Of a DNA stretch of 64,000 nucleotides, positions 32,037 through 41,345 are shown one piece after another (position 1 is the stretch's first letter; each line of letters begins with the position of its first letter). The notes below the pieces were generated by a model. That model was not told the DNA's origin. It did not search any database and worked only from the letters and a program-made list of their open reading frames with translations. A program made the translations under genes and the position numbers. Origin of the DNA: Bacillota bacterium (GTDB lineage Bacteria; Bacillota; UBA4882; UBA8346); NCBI GenBank assembly GCA_023415835.1, contig JAEZJK010000045.1, forward strand, positions 5,930-69,929, written 5' to 3'.

Positions 32037-34111
32037 TGTTTAACTGACACCACCCCTACAGAATGAACTTCAGCTTCGGCAATAATCTCGTTATAGGAAA
32101 GGACCATAATTTTTGCTGCCAGTCTTTCTGTTAATTTCCTGAAGGTAAGCCTAATTGCCGGTGAACAAAGGATTACCGGCTGATAGCCCGAACCGGTAAC
32201 TTCTTTGACTAATTCCCCCAACCGATCATAGATGCCCTGAATTAGCCGGGGATCCATCGAAACCCCCCCTGTTTCTTTAGACTCTTTTTGAATTTTCATT
32301 AATATTTGTTCCAATTGGGGGTCTACTGTAATCACTCTGATAATACCATCCTCAGCCTGAACCATTTTGGTAATTTGCCTTGCCAAAGATTGCCGCACAT
32401 TTTCCGTCAAATATTCAATATCTTTAGTCATTAGGGCATTATCTGCCAAAGTTTCTAAAATCGTTACCAAATTACGAATCGGTATTCCTTCTTTTAACAA
32501 GTTAACCAATACTTTTTGAATCTCGCCCACTGACATTAAATTAGGTATTAACTCATTAACAACAACTGAATAATCTTCTTTGACGTTATTGATTAAAGAC
32601 TGGACCTCCTGACGGCCCAACAACTCATACGCATGGCTCTTAATGACTTCAGTCAAATGGGTGGCTAAGACCGACGGCGGATCGACCACGGTATATCCGG
32701 CAATTTCCGCCTCATCGCGTTGGTTTTCGGTAATCCATAATGCCGGCAAACCAAAAGCCGGTTCAGTGGTTGGTATACCATCAATTGATTGAGCTACTAT
32801 TCCTGGATCCATAGCCAAAAAATAGTTAGGTATAATTTCGCCGCCTGCTATTTCAATTCCTTTAATCTTTATTACATAAGCTGTAGGTGACAATTGCATA
32901 TTATCCCGAATCCGAATCGGTGGAAGCACCATCCCTAGCTCCAACGCAGTTTGACGCCGAATCATAGTCACCCGTTCAAAAAGGTCGCCGCCTTGAGCCG
33001 GATCGACCAGCGGTATCAAGCGATATCCAATCTCAAGTTCCATCGGGTCAATTTGGAGTAAAGAACTCACATTTTCAGGTCCTTTTTGTTCCTCGCCGGC
33101 AGCAGGTTCACCATCTACGTCTAATTCTTCGGAAGGCTTAATTTTAACTTTACTTAAATGATAAGCAAAATAAGCAACAACCGCCGCCATTGAAAGAAAT
33201 GAAAACTTAGGCATTCCTGGAATCAGGGCAAAAAAAGCGATCATTCCGGAGACAAAATAAAAATTTTTAGGATAAGCCAGTAACTGCTTGGTCAAATCCG
33301 CTCCCAAATGATCCTCTGCTGCCGCCCTAGTTACCAAGATACCGGTAGCTGTTGAAAGTAATAGCGCCGGGATCTGGCTAACCAACCCATCCCCTACCGT
33401 CAGTAGAGAATATGTCCTTAACGATTCCTGAATCGAAAAACCCTTTTGGGTAGCCCCGATAATAAACCCGCCGATTATATTGATGAAGGTAATCAAAATA
33501 CCGGCAATAGCATCCCCTTTGACGAATTTACTGGCGCCGTCCATTGCCCCGTAAAAATCAGATTCCCGTTCAACCTCCCGTCGCCTGGCCCTAGCGTCCA
33601 TTTCGTTAATTAAGCCCGCGTTCAAATCAGCGTCGATACTCATTTGTTTACCGGGCATCGCATCCAAGGTAAAACGGGCAGCTACTTCGGCGACACGTTC
33701 CGAACCTTTGGTAATAACCATAAATTGAATAATTGTCAGGATAATAAACATCACAAAGCCGACCACAGTATTATTCCCGGCAACAACATTTCCAAAAGCG
33801 TCAATAACCGCTCCCGCTTCTGCATTTAATAAAATAAGGCGGGTTGATGAAACATTCAATGACAAACGAAATAAAGTAGTCAATAGCAGTAGAGTTGGAA
33901 AAACTGAAAACTCAAGGCTTTTCTTGACATTCATGGTCAACAACAAAACAGCAAATGATATACAAATATTGATGGTCAAGAAAAAGTCAAGCATCCAAGA
34001 AGGCAAAGGAATAATAAGCATTGTTATAATTAAAACAACAACTAGGACTACTGCAAGTTGATCACCCTGTAAAAACCGTTGCACTACCGAGGTGTTTTCC
34101 GCCTGAGCCAC
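32033..34111 (-). CDS. flhA: Flagellar type III export protein FlhA
   Basis: The roughly 692-residue protein has seven to eight N-terminal TM helices, the FHIPEP-type cytoplasmic loop (EVAARFTLDAMPGKQMSIDADLNAG split over the loop) and a large C-terminal cytosolic domain that docks chaperone-substrate complexes. Start chosen at GTG 34109-34111, 8 nt after AGAGGT; a TTG six codons upstream is also open. It forms the proton-driven nonameric export gate ring. A 340-bp gap separates it from flhB, unlike the tight packing elsewhere. Confidence 0.95.
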   Translation of the reverse strand: MAQAENTSVVQRFLQGDQLAVVLVVVLIITMLIIPLPSWMLDFFLTINICISFAVLLLTMNVKKSLEFSVFPTLLLLTTLFRLSLNVSSTRLILLNAEAGAVIDAFGNVVAGNNTVVGFVMFIILTIIQFMVITKGSERVAEVAARFTLDAMPGKQMSIDADLNAGLINEMDARARRREVERESDFYGAMDGASKFVKGDAIAGILITFINIIGGFIIGATQKGFSIQESLRTYSLLTVGDGLVSQIPALLLSTATGILVTRAAAEDHLGADLTKQLLAYPKNFYFVSGMIAFFALIPGMPKFSFLSMAAVVAYFAYHLSKVKIKPSEELDVDGEPAAGEEQKGPENVSSLLQIDPMELEIGYRLIPLVDPAQGGDLFERVTMIRRQTALELGMVLPPIRIRDNMQLSPTAYVIKIKGIEIAGGEIIPNYFLAMDPGIVAQSIDGIPTTEPAFGLPALWITENQRDEAEIAGYTVVDPPSVLATHLTEVIKSHAYELLGRQEVQSLINNVKEDYSVVVNELIPNLMSVGEIQKVLVNLLKEGIPIRNLVTILETLADNALMTKDIEYLTENVRQSLARQITKMVQAEDGIIRVITVDPQLEQILMKIQKESKETGGVSMDPRLIQGIYDRLGELVKEVTGSGYQPVILCSPAIRLTFRKLTERLAAKIMVLSYNEIIAEAEVHSVGVVSVKQ

Positions 34112-34454
34112 TTTTTTTAACCTCTTCAATATGATAATTTATTACGGCCTTTAGAATATAGTAAACAGGAGTCAGAAGTATCTAAATAAATGCTCCAAAC
34201 CAAAAATCTTCTAAGTTAAACTCAACACTAATTCCTAATCACTGGTTTTCACTCCTAGGTATCACTTACTATACTACCTACAAAATCTTGGCTACTGCTT
34301 TTAAGAGACCCTGAAGCTTTTACTTACGTTACTGTCTATCTAGAAAATGCTACAATGCTTGTCGATCCACGTCAACCCCATTTTCATAATCTCACGTGGG
34401 TCAATTGGAAATTGACGTGGACGACTACTTACTACTCTTATGTCCCCTGCCCTT
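34112..34454. other. Gap between flhB and flhA with inverted and heptamer-like repeats
   Basis: No gene is supported here. CCACGTCAA (34359-34367) and TTGACGTGG (about 34409-34418) form an inverted repeat around a CAATTG-centred stretch. In 34220-34275 weak seven-nt periodicity occurs (CTAATTC, CTAATCA, CACTCCT types), resembling the heptamer arrays in other gaps. A break of this size inside the export-apparatus genes is unusual. Confidence 0.5.
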
Positions 34455-35669
34455 TTACGCATTTTTCCGTTTCAATCGATATACATAAGCGAGTACTTCG
34501 GCTACAGCTTGGAAAAGATTTGCCGGGATCGCCTCCCCGATATCAACTGTCTTATAGAGCGTCTGAGCCAAAGGCCTGTTTTCAACCAAAACCACATCAT
34601 TGGCAGTAGCAATCTCCTTAATCTTCTGGGCGATGAACCCTTCACCCTTTGCCACCACAACCGGGGCGGACATTTTCGAAGAGTCATAACGTAAAGCGAT
34701 TGCTAAATGGGTAGGGTTAGTAATTACTACATCCGCTTTTGGCACATCCTGCATCATACGGCGCATTGCTATTTGACGTTGACGCTGCCTGATTTTGTTT
34801 TTTATTTGAGGATTGCCTTCGGTTTGTTTGAATTCATCTTTGACCTCACGCTTAGTCATTCGCAAACTCTTCCGGAATTCCCAGCGTTGGTAGAGATAGT
34901 CAAAGATTGCTAAGGCCAATAAGAACAGGCATATCTTGATAGCGACTTGATAGATAATCCGCCAAAGGGCCATTGCCACATCAAAAGGGGTTTGACGGAT
35001 CATGTCTAAAAATAAAAAGAGGTGATCACGGATGGTTGAATAAGCAAAATAAACCACAATCAGTAATTTAATCAAAGATTTAGCCAGTTCGACAAAGCTA
35101 TGAGCGCTAAATAAACGTTTCAAACCGCTAATTGGATTTAGTTTACTAAACTTCGGCTTCAGCGGCTCCATACTAAACATTGGTCCGACTTGCAAAAAAT
35201 TAATAACCAACCCGATTATTAACGCTCCCAACCCCAATGGGAGAAACAGCCTCAAAAAAGTCATACAATGGCGAAACAATAAATTCCCTAAGTTACCATC
35301 GCTAAGTTCGGTGTTAAGCTCAGCCGGTGATAGATATTGTTCGACGTATCTGGCAAACTCTCCATAGAACCACTTGCCAAAAAAATTTAAGATTATAAAA
35401 AGCGCTAATAGCACTACTATTGAGTTTAATTCGTTGCTTTTGGGAACCTGCCCTTTTTTACGGGCTTCTTGTTTACGCCTCGGAGTTGCTTCTTCCGTTT
35501 TATCCGGATCTTGCGCAAAAAATTGGAGATCAAACCGGCAAGAAACACCCTGCCGTTCCCAAACGGCCTCCCCATTAATAACCGGTAGTTTCAAACGGTT
35601 ATCCCTTAAATACCAGGGTTTTTTCAATAGTAGTTGATAACTGAAAACTGAAAACTGTTCACTGTTCAC
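34455..35669 (-). CDS. flhB: Flagellar type III export switch protein FlhB, extended N-terminus
   Basis: From FDLQFFAQDPDKTEEATPRRKQEARKKGQ onward (quoted only as a landmark near residues 46-75) the protein is ordinary FlhB: four TM helices and the autocleavage motif NPTH in VITNPTHLAIALRY, followed by the FlhBcc domain. FlhB switches export from rod/hook to filament substrates. FlhB usually starts just before this landmark; here the open frame adds about 45 residues, the first of them encoded by a heptamer array (35636-35670). GTG 35669 has GGGAGGTGG upstream; a TTG at 35594 after AAGGGAT is an alternative that skips the array. Confidence 0.9.
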   Translation of the reverse strand: MNSEQFSVFSYQLLLKKPWYLRDNRLKLPVINGEAVWERQGVSCRFDLQFFAQDPDKTEEATPRRKQEARKKGQVPKSNELNSIVVLLALFIILNFFGKWFYGEFARYVEQYLSPAELNTELSDGNLGNLLFRHCMTFLRLFLPLGLGALIIGLVINFLQVGPMFSMEPLKPKFSKLNPISGLKRLFSAHSFVELAKSLIKLLIVVYFAYSTIRDHLFLFLDMIRQTPFDVAMALWRIIYQVAIKICLFLLALAIFDYLYQRWEFRKSLRMTKREVKDEFKQTEGNPQIKNKIRQRQRQIAMRRMMQDVPKADVVITNPTHLAIALRYDSSKMSAPVVVAKGEGFIAQKIKEIATANDVVLVENRPLAQTLYKTVDIGEAIPANLFQAVAEVLAYVYRLKRKNA

Positions 35670-35670
35670 T
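35636..35670. repeat. Heptanucleotide tandem array at the 5' end of flhB
   Basis: Five consecutive seven-base units GATAACT, GAAAACT, GAAAACT, GTTCACT, GTTCACT (35636-35670) share the NACT end. The putative flhB GTG start lies inside the array, so part of it would be translated. Confidence 0.85.
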
Positions 35671-35688
35671 AAATAATTGCCACCTCCC

Positions 35689-36477
35689 CTAATGAAGGTG
35701 CCTTAGCATTAACCGCATCATTTTAAAAGTATCTCCTGAATTGGAGAATGTCGCCTCAATTAAAAGTATATAAACCGGGATAAAAAAGATAAACATGGTT
35801 AGGCCTAAGACAATTTTCACCGGATAACCCATCACAAAGACATTGATCTGTGGGATTAGTTTGGCAATAATCCCCATAGCCACGTCTGCCAGAAAAATTG
35901 TGCCGATAATAGGGATCCCAATCTTAAATCCAAAGTAAAACATATTGGAGAAAGCCATTACAAAAACTCCAACCGCTTCTTTCCTGATTAAAAACATACC
36001 TGGCTTAATCACTTGATAACTTTGGATAAAGGAGGAAATAACGGTATGATGGCCGTTAATCGCCAAAAAAATTAACGTTGCCATTATATAATTAATCTGT
36101 CCCATCAATGGCATTTGAGTGCCGGTGGTCGGATCCAATATATTAATCATTCCAAAACCCATCTGGACATCAAAATAATAACCGGCTATTTGAATGGCAT
36201 ACAGTGTCAGGCTAATCATAAACCCCATGATTAATCCGGTTAAAATCTCCTGAAGCAATGTAAAAACCGCCATTCCAAAGGTAAATCGGTTTAAATCAAT
36301 AACCCCAGCAATAAAAGGAGCCACTACCAACGCCAGACCGAAAGCTAAAACCACTTTAATCTGAGGCGGAATGTTGCGGCTCTGAAAGATCGGCGCTGTC
36401 ATTATCATTCCTGAAGCCCGGGCAAAACCTAGTAAAATCTGAGAAAAGGTTACGCCGAATATTTGTTCAAAATTCAA
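35689..36477 (-). CDS. fliR: Flagellar export protein FliR
   Basis: The 262-residue polytopic protein has the family's start (GFARASGMIMTAPIFQSRNIPPQ) and about six TM helices with GFMISLTLYAIQIAGYYFDVQMGFGM in the middle (landmarks shortened). FliR joins FliP and FliQ in the export gate core. The start is TTG after GGGAGGAAG. It is 20 nt before flhB. Confidence 0.93.
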   Translation of the reverse strand: MNFEQIFGVTFSQILLGFARASGMIMTAPIFQSRNIPPQIKVVLAFGLALVVAPFIAGVIDLNRFTFGMAVFTLLQEILTGLIMGFMISLTLYAIQIAGYYFDVQMGFGMINILDPTTGTQMPLMGQINYIMATLIFLAINGHHTVISSFIQSYQVIKPGMFLIRKEAVGVFVMAFSNMFYFGFKIGIPIIGTIFLADVAMGIIAKLIPQINVFVMGYPVKIVLGLTMFIFFIPVYILLIEATFSNSGDTFKMMRLMLRHLH

Positions 36478-36498
36478 ATGCTTCCTCCCACGAAAAGG

Positions 36499-36774
36499 CT
36501 ATCGAATGAAGGTGAATTGGTTTAAATTGCCAAGGATTTTTTCGCAAAACGACAGTAAAGTATGTAACATCCAGGGACCAAAGAAAATCATCGCTAACAA
36601 AACAGCCAAGATTTTTGGAATAAAAGTAAGCGTCTGTTCATGGATTTGAGTCGTGGCCTGGAGCACACTAATGACGAGACCGACTATTAAACCAACTACC
36701 AGCATTGGAGCGGAAACAATCAAAACAGTAGTTATTGCCTCTCTGAACAACGCGACAACAAAAGTATCGGTCAC
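36499..36774 (-). CDS. fliQ: Flagellar export protein FliQ
   Basis: The 91-residue protein has two TM helices, with VGLIVGLVISVLQATTQIHEQ followed by LTFIPKILAVLLAMIF, the usual FliQ hairpin. Four copies pack round the FliP/FliR core. The start is GTG with only a weak ribosome binding site, which suggests coupling with the upstream fliP. Confidence 0.93.
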   Translation of the reverse strand: MTDTFVVALFREAITTVLIVSAPMLVVGLIVGLVISVLQATTQIHEQTLTFIPKILAVLLAMIFFGPWMLHTLLSFCEKILGNLNQFTFIR

Positions 36775-36815
36775 AGATTCTCACGGCCTTTCTTACTTTA
36801 AGGTTCCAATTTTTA

Positions 36816-37586
36816 TTACTTAAAACTCAAAAGCAATGAACGGGTAATTAAATGCCAGCCGTCAACCATTACGAAAAGTAAAATTTTAAAAGGCAGGGCA
36901 ACCATCATTGGCGGTAACATCATCATACCCATGGACATTAAGGTGCTGGCCACAATCATATCAATTACCAGGAAAGGTATAAAAATTAAAAAACCAATTT
37001 GAAAAGCGGTTTTAAGCTCACTGATAATAAAAGCCGGAATTAATACTTGAGATGGGATCTCTTGATAGTTTTTAGGGCGATTTAACCGGGCTGCCTGAAT
37101 AAAAAGCTTAAGATCCTTCGTCCGTGTTTGTTTGAACATAAATTCACGAATTGGTTCCATACCACGTACAAAAGCAGTCTCTTGAGTGATTTTCCCCTGT
37201 AAAAATGGTTGTAAGGTTTCAGTATTTACTTTACTCCAAGTCGGCATCATGATAAAGACAGTTAAAAACAAAGCCAACCCGATCATTACCTGATTAGGTG
37301 GCGTTTGGTTGGTCCCAATGGCTGTCCGGGTAAATGACAACACAATCACTATCCTAATGAACGAGGTAGTCATTATCAAAATAGCCGGAGCTAGTGAAAT
37401 TACCGTCAGTAAAATTAATATTTGCAGGCTCTGGGCAATTTCGGTAGGTGTATCGGCTGGTTCGACTCCTATTTGAACCCGAGGGATGGGAAAGGTAGCC
37501 GCGGCTTGCGCTATCCCAGCAACAGCCAATATTAAGGCTATACAGGTGAACAATATGTATAAATTTTTTAACTTATTAGCACCCAT
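36816..37586 (-). CDS. fliP: Flagellar export protein FliP
   Basis: The 256-residue protein has a cleavable signal peptide (NKLKNLYILFTCIALILAVAG..AQA) and the FliP core TSFIRIVIVLSFTRTAIGTNQTPPNQVMIGLALFLT (landmark around residues 75-110), and FLVIDMIVASTLMSMGMMMLP near the end. Five FliP copies form the export pore. I start at ATG 37584-37586, directly before the signal peptide, although the frame is open for 66 codons upstream and overlaps fliO; the ribosome binding site here is poor. Confidence 0.93.
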   Translation of the reverse strand: MGANKLKNLYILFTCIALILAVAGIAQAAATFPIPRVQIGVEPADTPTEIAQSLQILILLTVISLAPAILIMTTSFIRIVIVLSFTRTAIGTNQTPPNQVMIGLALFLTVFIMMPTWSKVNTETLQPFLQGKITQETAFVRGMEPIREFMFKQTRTKDLKLFIQAARLNRPKNYQEIPSQVLIPAFIISELKTAFQIGFLIFIPFLVIDMIVASTLMSMGMMMLPPMMVALPFKILLFVMVDGWHLITRSLLLSFK

Positions 37587-37683
37587 GAATCTTAGGTCAG
37601 ATAAATTAATGAAAATAGGCTTCGAAGGTTCAGCTTTGCTATGCTCATACCTCATGTCCCTTGCTTTTTGCTTAATCTTCATG

Positions 37684-38262
37684 TTAAGCTTTACCATCGC
37701 GGTCACGACCTCGCATTTTCCAGGAGCGGACTTTTTCCAATCCCTCCTGTAAACGTTGCCTGCTATTTGATAAACCAGCTTCAACTGTTTCCCCGGAGTA
37801 CAGGTTGTTTAAAGCCGGGCTAATCATTCCGGCAAACCTTCCGGTTGGCGTGTTTTGACCTGTTTCAGCCGATTTTAAAAGCTCCTCGTAAAATTCCCCG
37901 TCATCAAACTCTTTGATTAAATTAATCCCATGTTCCGCGCTACCTACCAATAAAACTTTTCCGTCAACTAATAATAGATAAAGATGGCGATTGGGTCCTA
38001 AAAAAAGACTCTCTGCCACCTTAATATGTCGTGCCTGGGAAAGGCCGAATCTTCCAGCCAGGAATTTGGTCGCCCAGTATGCCAATGCTACAACTATTAT
38101 TAATGAAAATAGGGACCAAATCCACTGGCCGCTGCTAAACTCCGGCCCAACATCAGCCTCTGTTTTAGCTAAGGCTGCCCCCGGCAGGAGGAATAAACCG
38201 GCGCCAAGCCCTAGCCAAACGCTTCCCGCCCGGATCAACCGGGGATATTTGCCCCAAATCAT
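37684..38262 (-). CDS. fliO: Flagellar biosynthesis protein FliO/FliZ
   Basis: The 192-residue protein has a signal-like N-terminus (to ALAK near residue 33), one TM helix (WIWSLFSLIIVVALAYWATKFLAG) and the FliO domain IKVAESLFLGPNRHLYLLLVDGKVLLVG. FliO helps FliP assemble. Its ATG overlaps the cheY stop in ATGA. A charged C-terminal tail follows. Confidence 0.88.
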   Translation of the reverse strand: MIWGKYPRLIRAGSVWLGLGAGLFLLPGAALAKTEADVGPEFSSGQWIWSLFSLIIVVALAYWATKFLAGRFGLSQARHIKVAESLFLGPNRHLYLLLVDGKVLLVGSAEHGINLIKEFDDGEFYEELLKSAETGQNTPTGRFAGMISPALNNLYSGETVEAGLSNSRQRLQEGLEKVRSWKMRGRDRDGKA

Positions 38263-38621
38263 GATAAAACTTTTCGGACAGCTTCCAAAACCCGTTCGGG
38301 TTGGAATGGTTTAACTACAAAATCCTTAGCGCCCGCTTGAATGGCATCAATAACCATTGCCTGTTGTCCCATAGCGCTACACATGATGATCTGGGCATTG
38401 CCGTCAAGTTTCCGAATCTCTTTAACAGCTGTAATCCCATCCATATCCGGCATGGTTATATCCATGGTTACCAGATCAGGGCGGAGTTCCTTAAACTTTT
38501 CAACAGCTTTAGAGCCGTCTTCAGCTTCACCAACAACTTCATAGCCGCCTTTGCGCAAAATATCCTTAATCATCATACGCATGAATGCTGCATCATCGAC
38601 AACGAGTACTTTGTTCCCCAC
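38259..38621 (-). CDS. cheY: Chemotaxis response regulator CheY
   Basis: The 120-residue single receiver domain has the acidic pair D9-D10, phospho-acceptor D54 (TMDITMPDMDG), a Ser/Thr switch (MCSAMG) and the conserved lysine in FVVKPF. CheY-P binds the FliM/FliY switch; in the Bacillus scheme binding promotes smooth swimming. The start is GTG with AAAGGAGG. Confidence 0.96.
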   Translation of the reverse strand: MGNKVLVVDDAAFMRMMIKDILRKGGYEVVGEAEDGSKAVEKFKELRPDLVTMDITMPDMDGITAVKEIRKLDGNAQIIMCSAMGQQAMVIDAIQAGAKDFVVKPFQPERVLEAVRKVLS

Positions 38622-38642
38622 CAGAAATTCCTCCTTTAGGAA

Positions 38643-39833
38643 TTATTGAAGTGTATTTGCTCTTTCGATTGGGCTAATAATATCGGTAATTTTAATGCCA
38701 AAATTTTCATCGATAACCACTACTTCACCTTTGGCGATCATTTTACCGTTGACGTAGACATCCACTGGATCGCCCGCCAGTTTGTCAAGTTCAATTATGG
38801 AACCAATACCAAGGTCTAAGATGTCTTTAATCTTCATTCTGGTTCCACCCAGTTCTACGGTTACCTGTAACGGGACATCTAAAATTAACCCGATATTACC
38901 CGTTTCTTTACTGGCCTTCCCATTTCCAATCGGACCAAATTGAGCGGGTTGTACCATCACCGGCGTCTTAACCTCCGTTCTATAACTAGAATTAACGGGA
39001 GCCGAACCATGGATCGCAGCCACGGTCGGTGTATTGTAAACCGGCTCCACAATTGTACGACTCGGCTGTGGTTCTGGGATTGGTTGTTGATACTCCGTCG
39101 TTTTAGGTGCAATTTCCGGAACCGGAATTGATTCTACAGTAGGCGCAACACTTGCCGTAACCGTGGTAGCAATAATTTGCGTCTGTGCAATTAAAATTTC
39201 AGCCAACTCAATAGCTAACTCATAAGGAATTACCAGCATCATTTCACTGTCAACCAAACCATCTATTTGTAACTTAAAAGAAACAACTACCACTTGGCTA
39301 TCTAAGGCCAGATCACGAATAATCGGTTCGTTATTCGCTAAGTCGACTACATTAATCCGTGGCGGATCAACATCGATCCGTTTCCCAAATAGGGTCGATA
39401 ACGATGTTGCAGCGTTACCAACCATTTGGTTCATGGATTCCCCCACCGCACTCAACTCAATTTGGTCTAAACTTTGCTTAGGATTGGAACCATCCCTCCC
39501 CATCATCAGGTCGGCGATTATTATAGCGTCGCTAACTTTCAAAATTAGGACATTACTGCCTACCAATCCGGTTTTATAATCCACCTCTACCAATACATAG
39601 GGGATCGGATGTTGTTCTTTAAGTTCCTTTTGGGAGGTCAGGACCACTGTGGGGGTATCAATTGTCACACGTTTATTTAACAATTCCGATAAAGCAGTAG
39701 ATGCGGTCCCATAACTGATGTTGCCGATCTCCCCTAGCGCATCCTTTTGCATCAGTGATAACTGGAGAGATTCACTCTCATCGCCTTTAAGAAGAGCATT
39801 AATCTCTTCTTGGGTAAGAATCTGACGTTCCAT
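38643..39833 (-). CDS. fliY: Flagellar switch protein FliY (CheC-like phosphatase plus FliN domain)
   Basis: The 396-residue protein starts with a FliM-like CheY-binding helix (ILTQEEINALLKG), followed by a CheC-like domain with two active-site helices (KDALGEIGNISYGTASTALS and ELSAVGESMNQMVGNAATSLS), a P/V-rich linker (about 235-300) and a C-terminal FliN/SpoA domain (LDVPLQVTVELGGTRMKIKDIL). FliY is the Gram-positive FliN that also dephosphorylates CheY-P at the motor. With cheC in the same run, two CheY-P phosphatases are encoded. Confidence 0.95.
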   Translation of the reverse strand: MERQILTQEEINALLKGDESESLQLSLMQKDALGEIGNISYGTASTALSELLNKRVTIDTPTVVLTSQKELKEQHPIPYVLVEVDYKTGLVGSNVLILKVSDAIIIADLMMGRDGSNPKQSLDQIELSAVGESMNQMVGNAATSLSTLFGKRIDVDPPRINVVDLANNEPIIRDLALDSQVVVVSFKLQIDGLVDSEMMLVIPYELAIELAEILIAQTQIIATTVTASVAPTVESIPVPEIAPKTTEYQQPIPEPQPSRTIVEPVYNTPTVAAIHGSAPVNSSYRTEVKTPVMVQPAQFGPIGNGKASKETGNIGLILDVPLQVTVELGGTRMKIKDILDLGIGSIIELDKLAGDPVDVYVNGKMIAKGEVVVIDENFGIKITDIISPIERANTLQ

Positions 39834-39840
39834 GTGCCTC

Positions 39841-40821
39841 TCACCCCTCTCGAATTATCTTTCCAATTTGAACTGCGATTCTATTGCTGGAAACCCCAGG
39901 CGTGCCTTGAAATTTCACTTGATTGCCAATTTTGATGTCTAATAGGCCTTTGACATATTGATCAAGCTGGACTACATCTCCGACATTGATATTTAACATC
40001 TCTCCAACTGTAATACTCGCCCTTCCTAGTTCTACAGAGACCGGTACTTGAGCCTGGTTTAACCGGTGTTGGATATTGGCGATGCTTTGAGCCGTAGATG
40101 GCTTGGTTGCTTTGGCAAACCATATTTGAGCGTTCAAACGATCTAAAATTGGTTCGATTACCGCGAATGGAAGGCAAATGTTCATCAAACCAAAAGCTTC
40201 GGCAATTCTTAGTTCCAGAGTTATCAAAATCACCATATCGGTGAGTGGAATGATCTGCGTAAACATCGGGTTTAACTCAATCGATTCCAAAACCGGGTTT
40301 AATTCCGCAACTATTTGCCATACTTCCCTGATGTTCGGGAAAATCCTACCCATTACCCGTTTGACAACCGTCTGTTCGATATCGGTTAATTCCCTAATCT
40401 TCTCCATCGAATAACCATACCCGCCCAGCAGCCGGTCAACCATTGCAAAAGCCAAATGGGGCGATATTTCTATAATAGCGTTCCCTTCTAAAGGTTTCAA
40501 GGAAACGATTGTCATCACAGTCGGGTTATGTAAGCTTTTAGTGAACTCTTCATAAGTTAGTTGGTCAACCGAAACTACCTGAGCCCTAACCATGCTTCTC
40601 AAGTAAGTCGATAGTGAAGTCGTTAGTAGCCTAGCAAAATTTTCATGTAACATTACCAGTGTTCGCAACTGATCCTTGGAAAGCTTATTGGGCCGACGAA
40701 AATCATAAGGCTTGATCTTCCGCTTTTTTTCTTCGGATATTACTTCGTCAGCCTTAATACTTCCAGACGAAAGCGCCTCTAATAGGGCGTCAATTTCTGA
40801 TTGGGATAAAACCTCAGCCAC
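39841..40821 (-). CDS. fliM: Flagellar motor switch protein FliM
   Basis: The 326-residue protein has the N-terminal CheY-P binding segment (VLSQSEIDALLEAL), the FliM middle domain (YDFRRPNKLSKDQLRTLVMLHENFARLL) and the C-terminal SpoA domain (VPVSVELGRASITVGEMLNI). It forms the C-ring with FliG and FliY. The start is GTG with AGGAGGT upstream. It precedes fliY by seven bases. Confidence 0.96.
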   Translation of the reverse strand: MAEVLSQSEIDALLEALSSGSIKADEVISEEKKRKIKPYDFRRPNKLSKDQLRTLVMLHENFARLLTTSLSTYLRSMVRAQVVSVDQLTYEEFTKSLHNPTVMTIVSLKPLEGNAIIEISPHLAFAMVDRLLGGYGYSMEKIRELTDIEQTVVKRVMGRIFPNIREVWQIVAELNPVLESIELNPMFTQIIPLTDMVILITLELRIAEAFGLMNICLPFAVIEPILDRLNAQIWFAKATKPSTAQSIANIQHRLNQAQVPVSVELGRASITVGEMLNINVGDVVQLDQYVKGLLDIKIGNQVKFQGTPGVSSNRIAVQIGKIIREG

Positions 40822-40836
40822 TGCTGGAAGTACCTC

Positions 40837-41328
40837 CTACTGTATTATGAAATCCTGAAAGTAAATGTTGCGAATCTTACCAATAGTCATAAGCTGGTTT
40901 ATATTATTAATTATTTCGCTGCGAACTTGGTCTTTCCCTTCTTTTTCAATAATTTTCTCTTTGGTTTTTGAAGCTAGGACATTGATTATTAAGTCCCTTA
41001 TCTGCGGAATCCGTTTGGTAACTTCCTCCGCTGTTTTTTCGCCATTATCCAATTCAAGCACGATATTGGTTTTTAAAAAATGTTCCATTCCCTCTTCGGA
41101 ACGGATATTAACTAAAATATCATTCCCGAGGCTTAAAACCGGTCCCATCTCTTCGGACTGTTTGATAACTACTTTAGGCTGTGAATTGGTCTGTTTTAAT
41201 GTAATTATGATGAAAGTCCCAAAAAAGATTGTTGTTACTAAAAATGAAAATATTCCTATAAAAATAACTGCTTTGTTATTATTTAAAATGCTTCCTTTGG
41301 AATTATTCTTGTTCACTTCTTCCGGCAT
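40837..41328 (-). CDS. fliL: Flagellar basal body-associated protein FliL
   Basis: The 163-residue protein has one N-terminal TM helix (about 17-39, AVIFIGIFSFLVTTIFFG) and a periplasm-side FliL domain ending IGKIRNIYFQDFIIQ. FliL surrounds the stator and stabilises its interaction with the rotor. It lies between motB and fliM. Confidence 0.92.
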   Translation of the reverse strand: MPEEVNKNNSKGSILNNNKAVIFIGIFSFLVTTIFFGTFIIITLKQTNSQPKVVIKQSEEMGPVLSLGNDILVNIRSEEGMEHFLKTNIVLELDNGEKTAEEVTKRIPQIRDLIINVLASKTKEKIIEKEGKDQVRSEIINNINQLMTIGKIRNIYFQDFIIQ

Positions 41329-41345
41329 TGATATCTCCCTCCCGA

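Noticed and set aside
37587..37784. Upstream extension of fliP by 66 codons
   Set aside because: It overlaps the end of fliO and would place extra residues before a normal signal peptide; ATG 37586 fits the family start.
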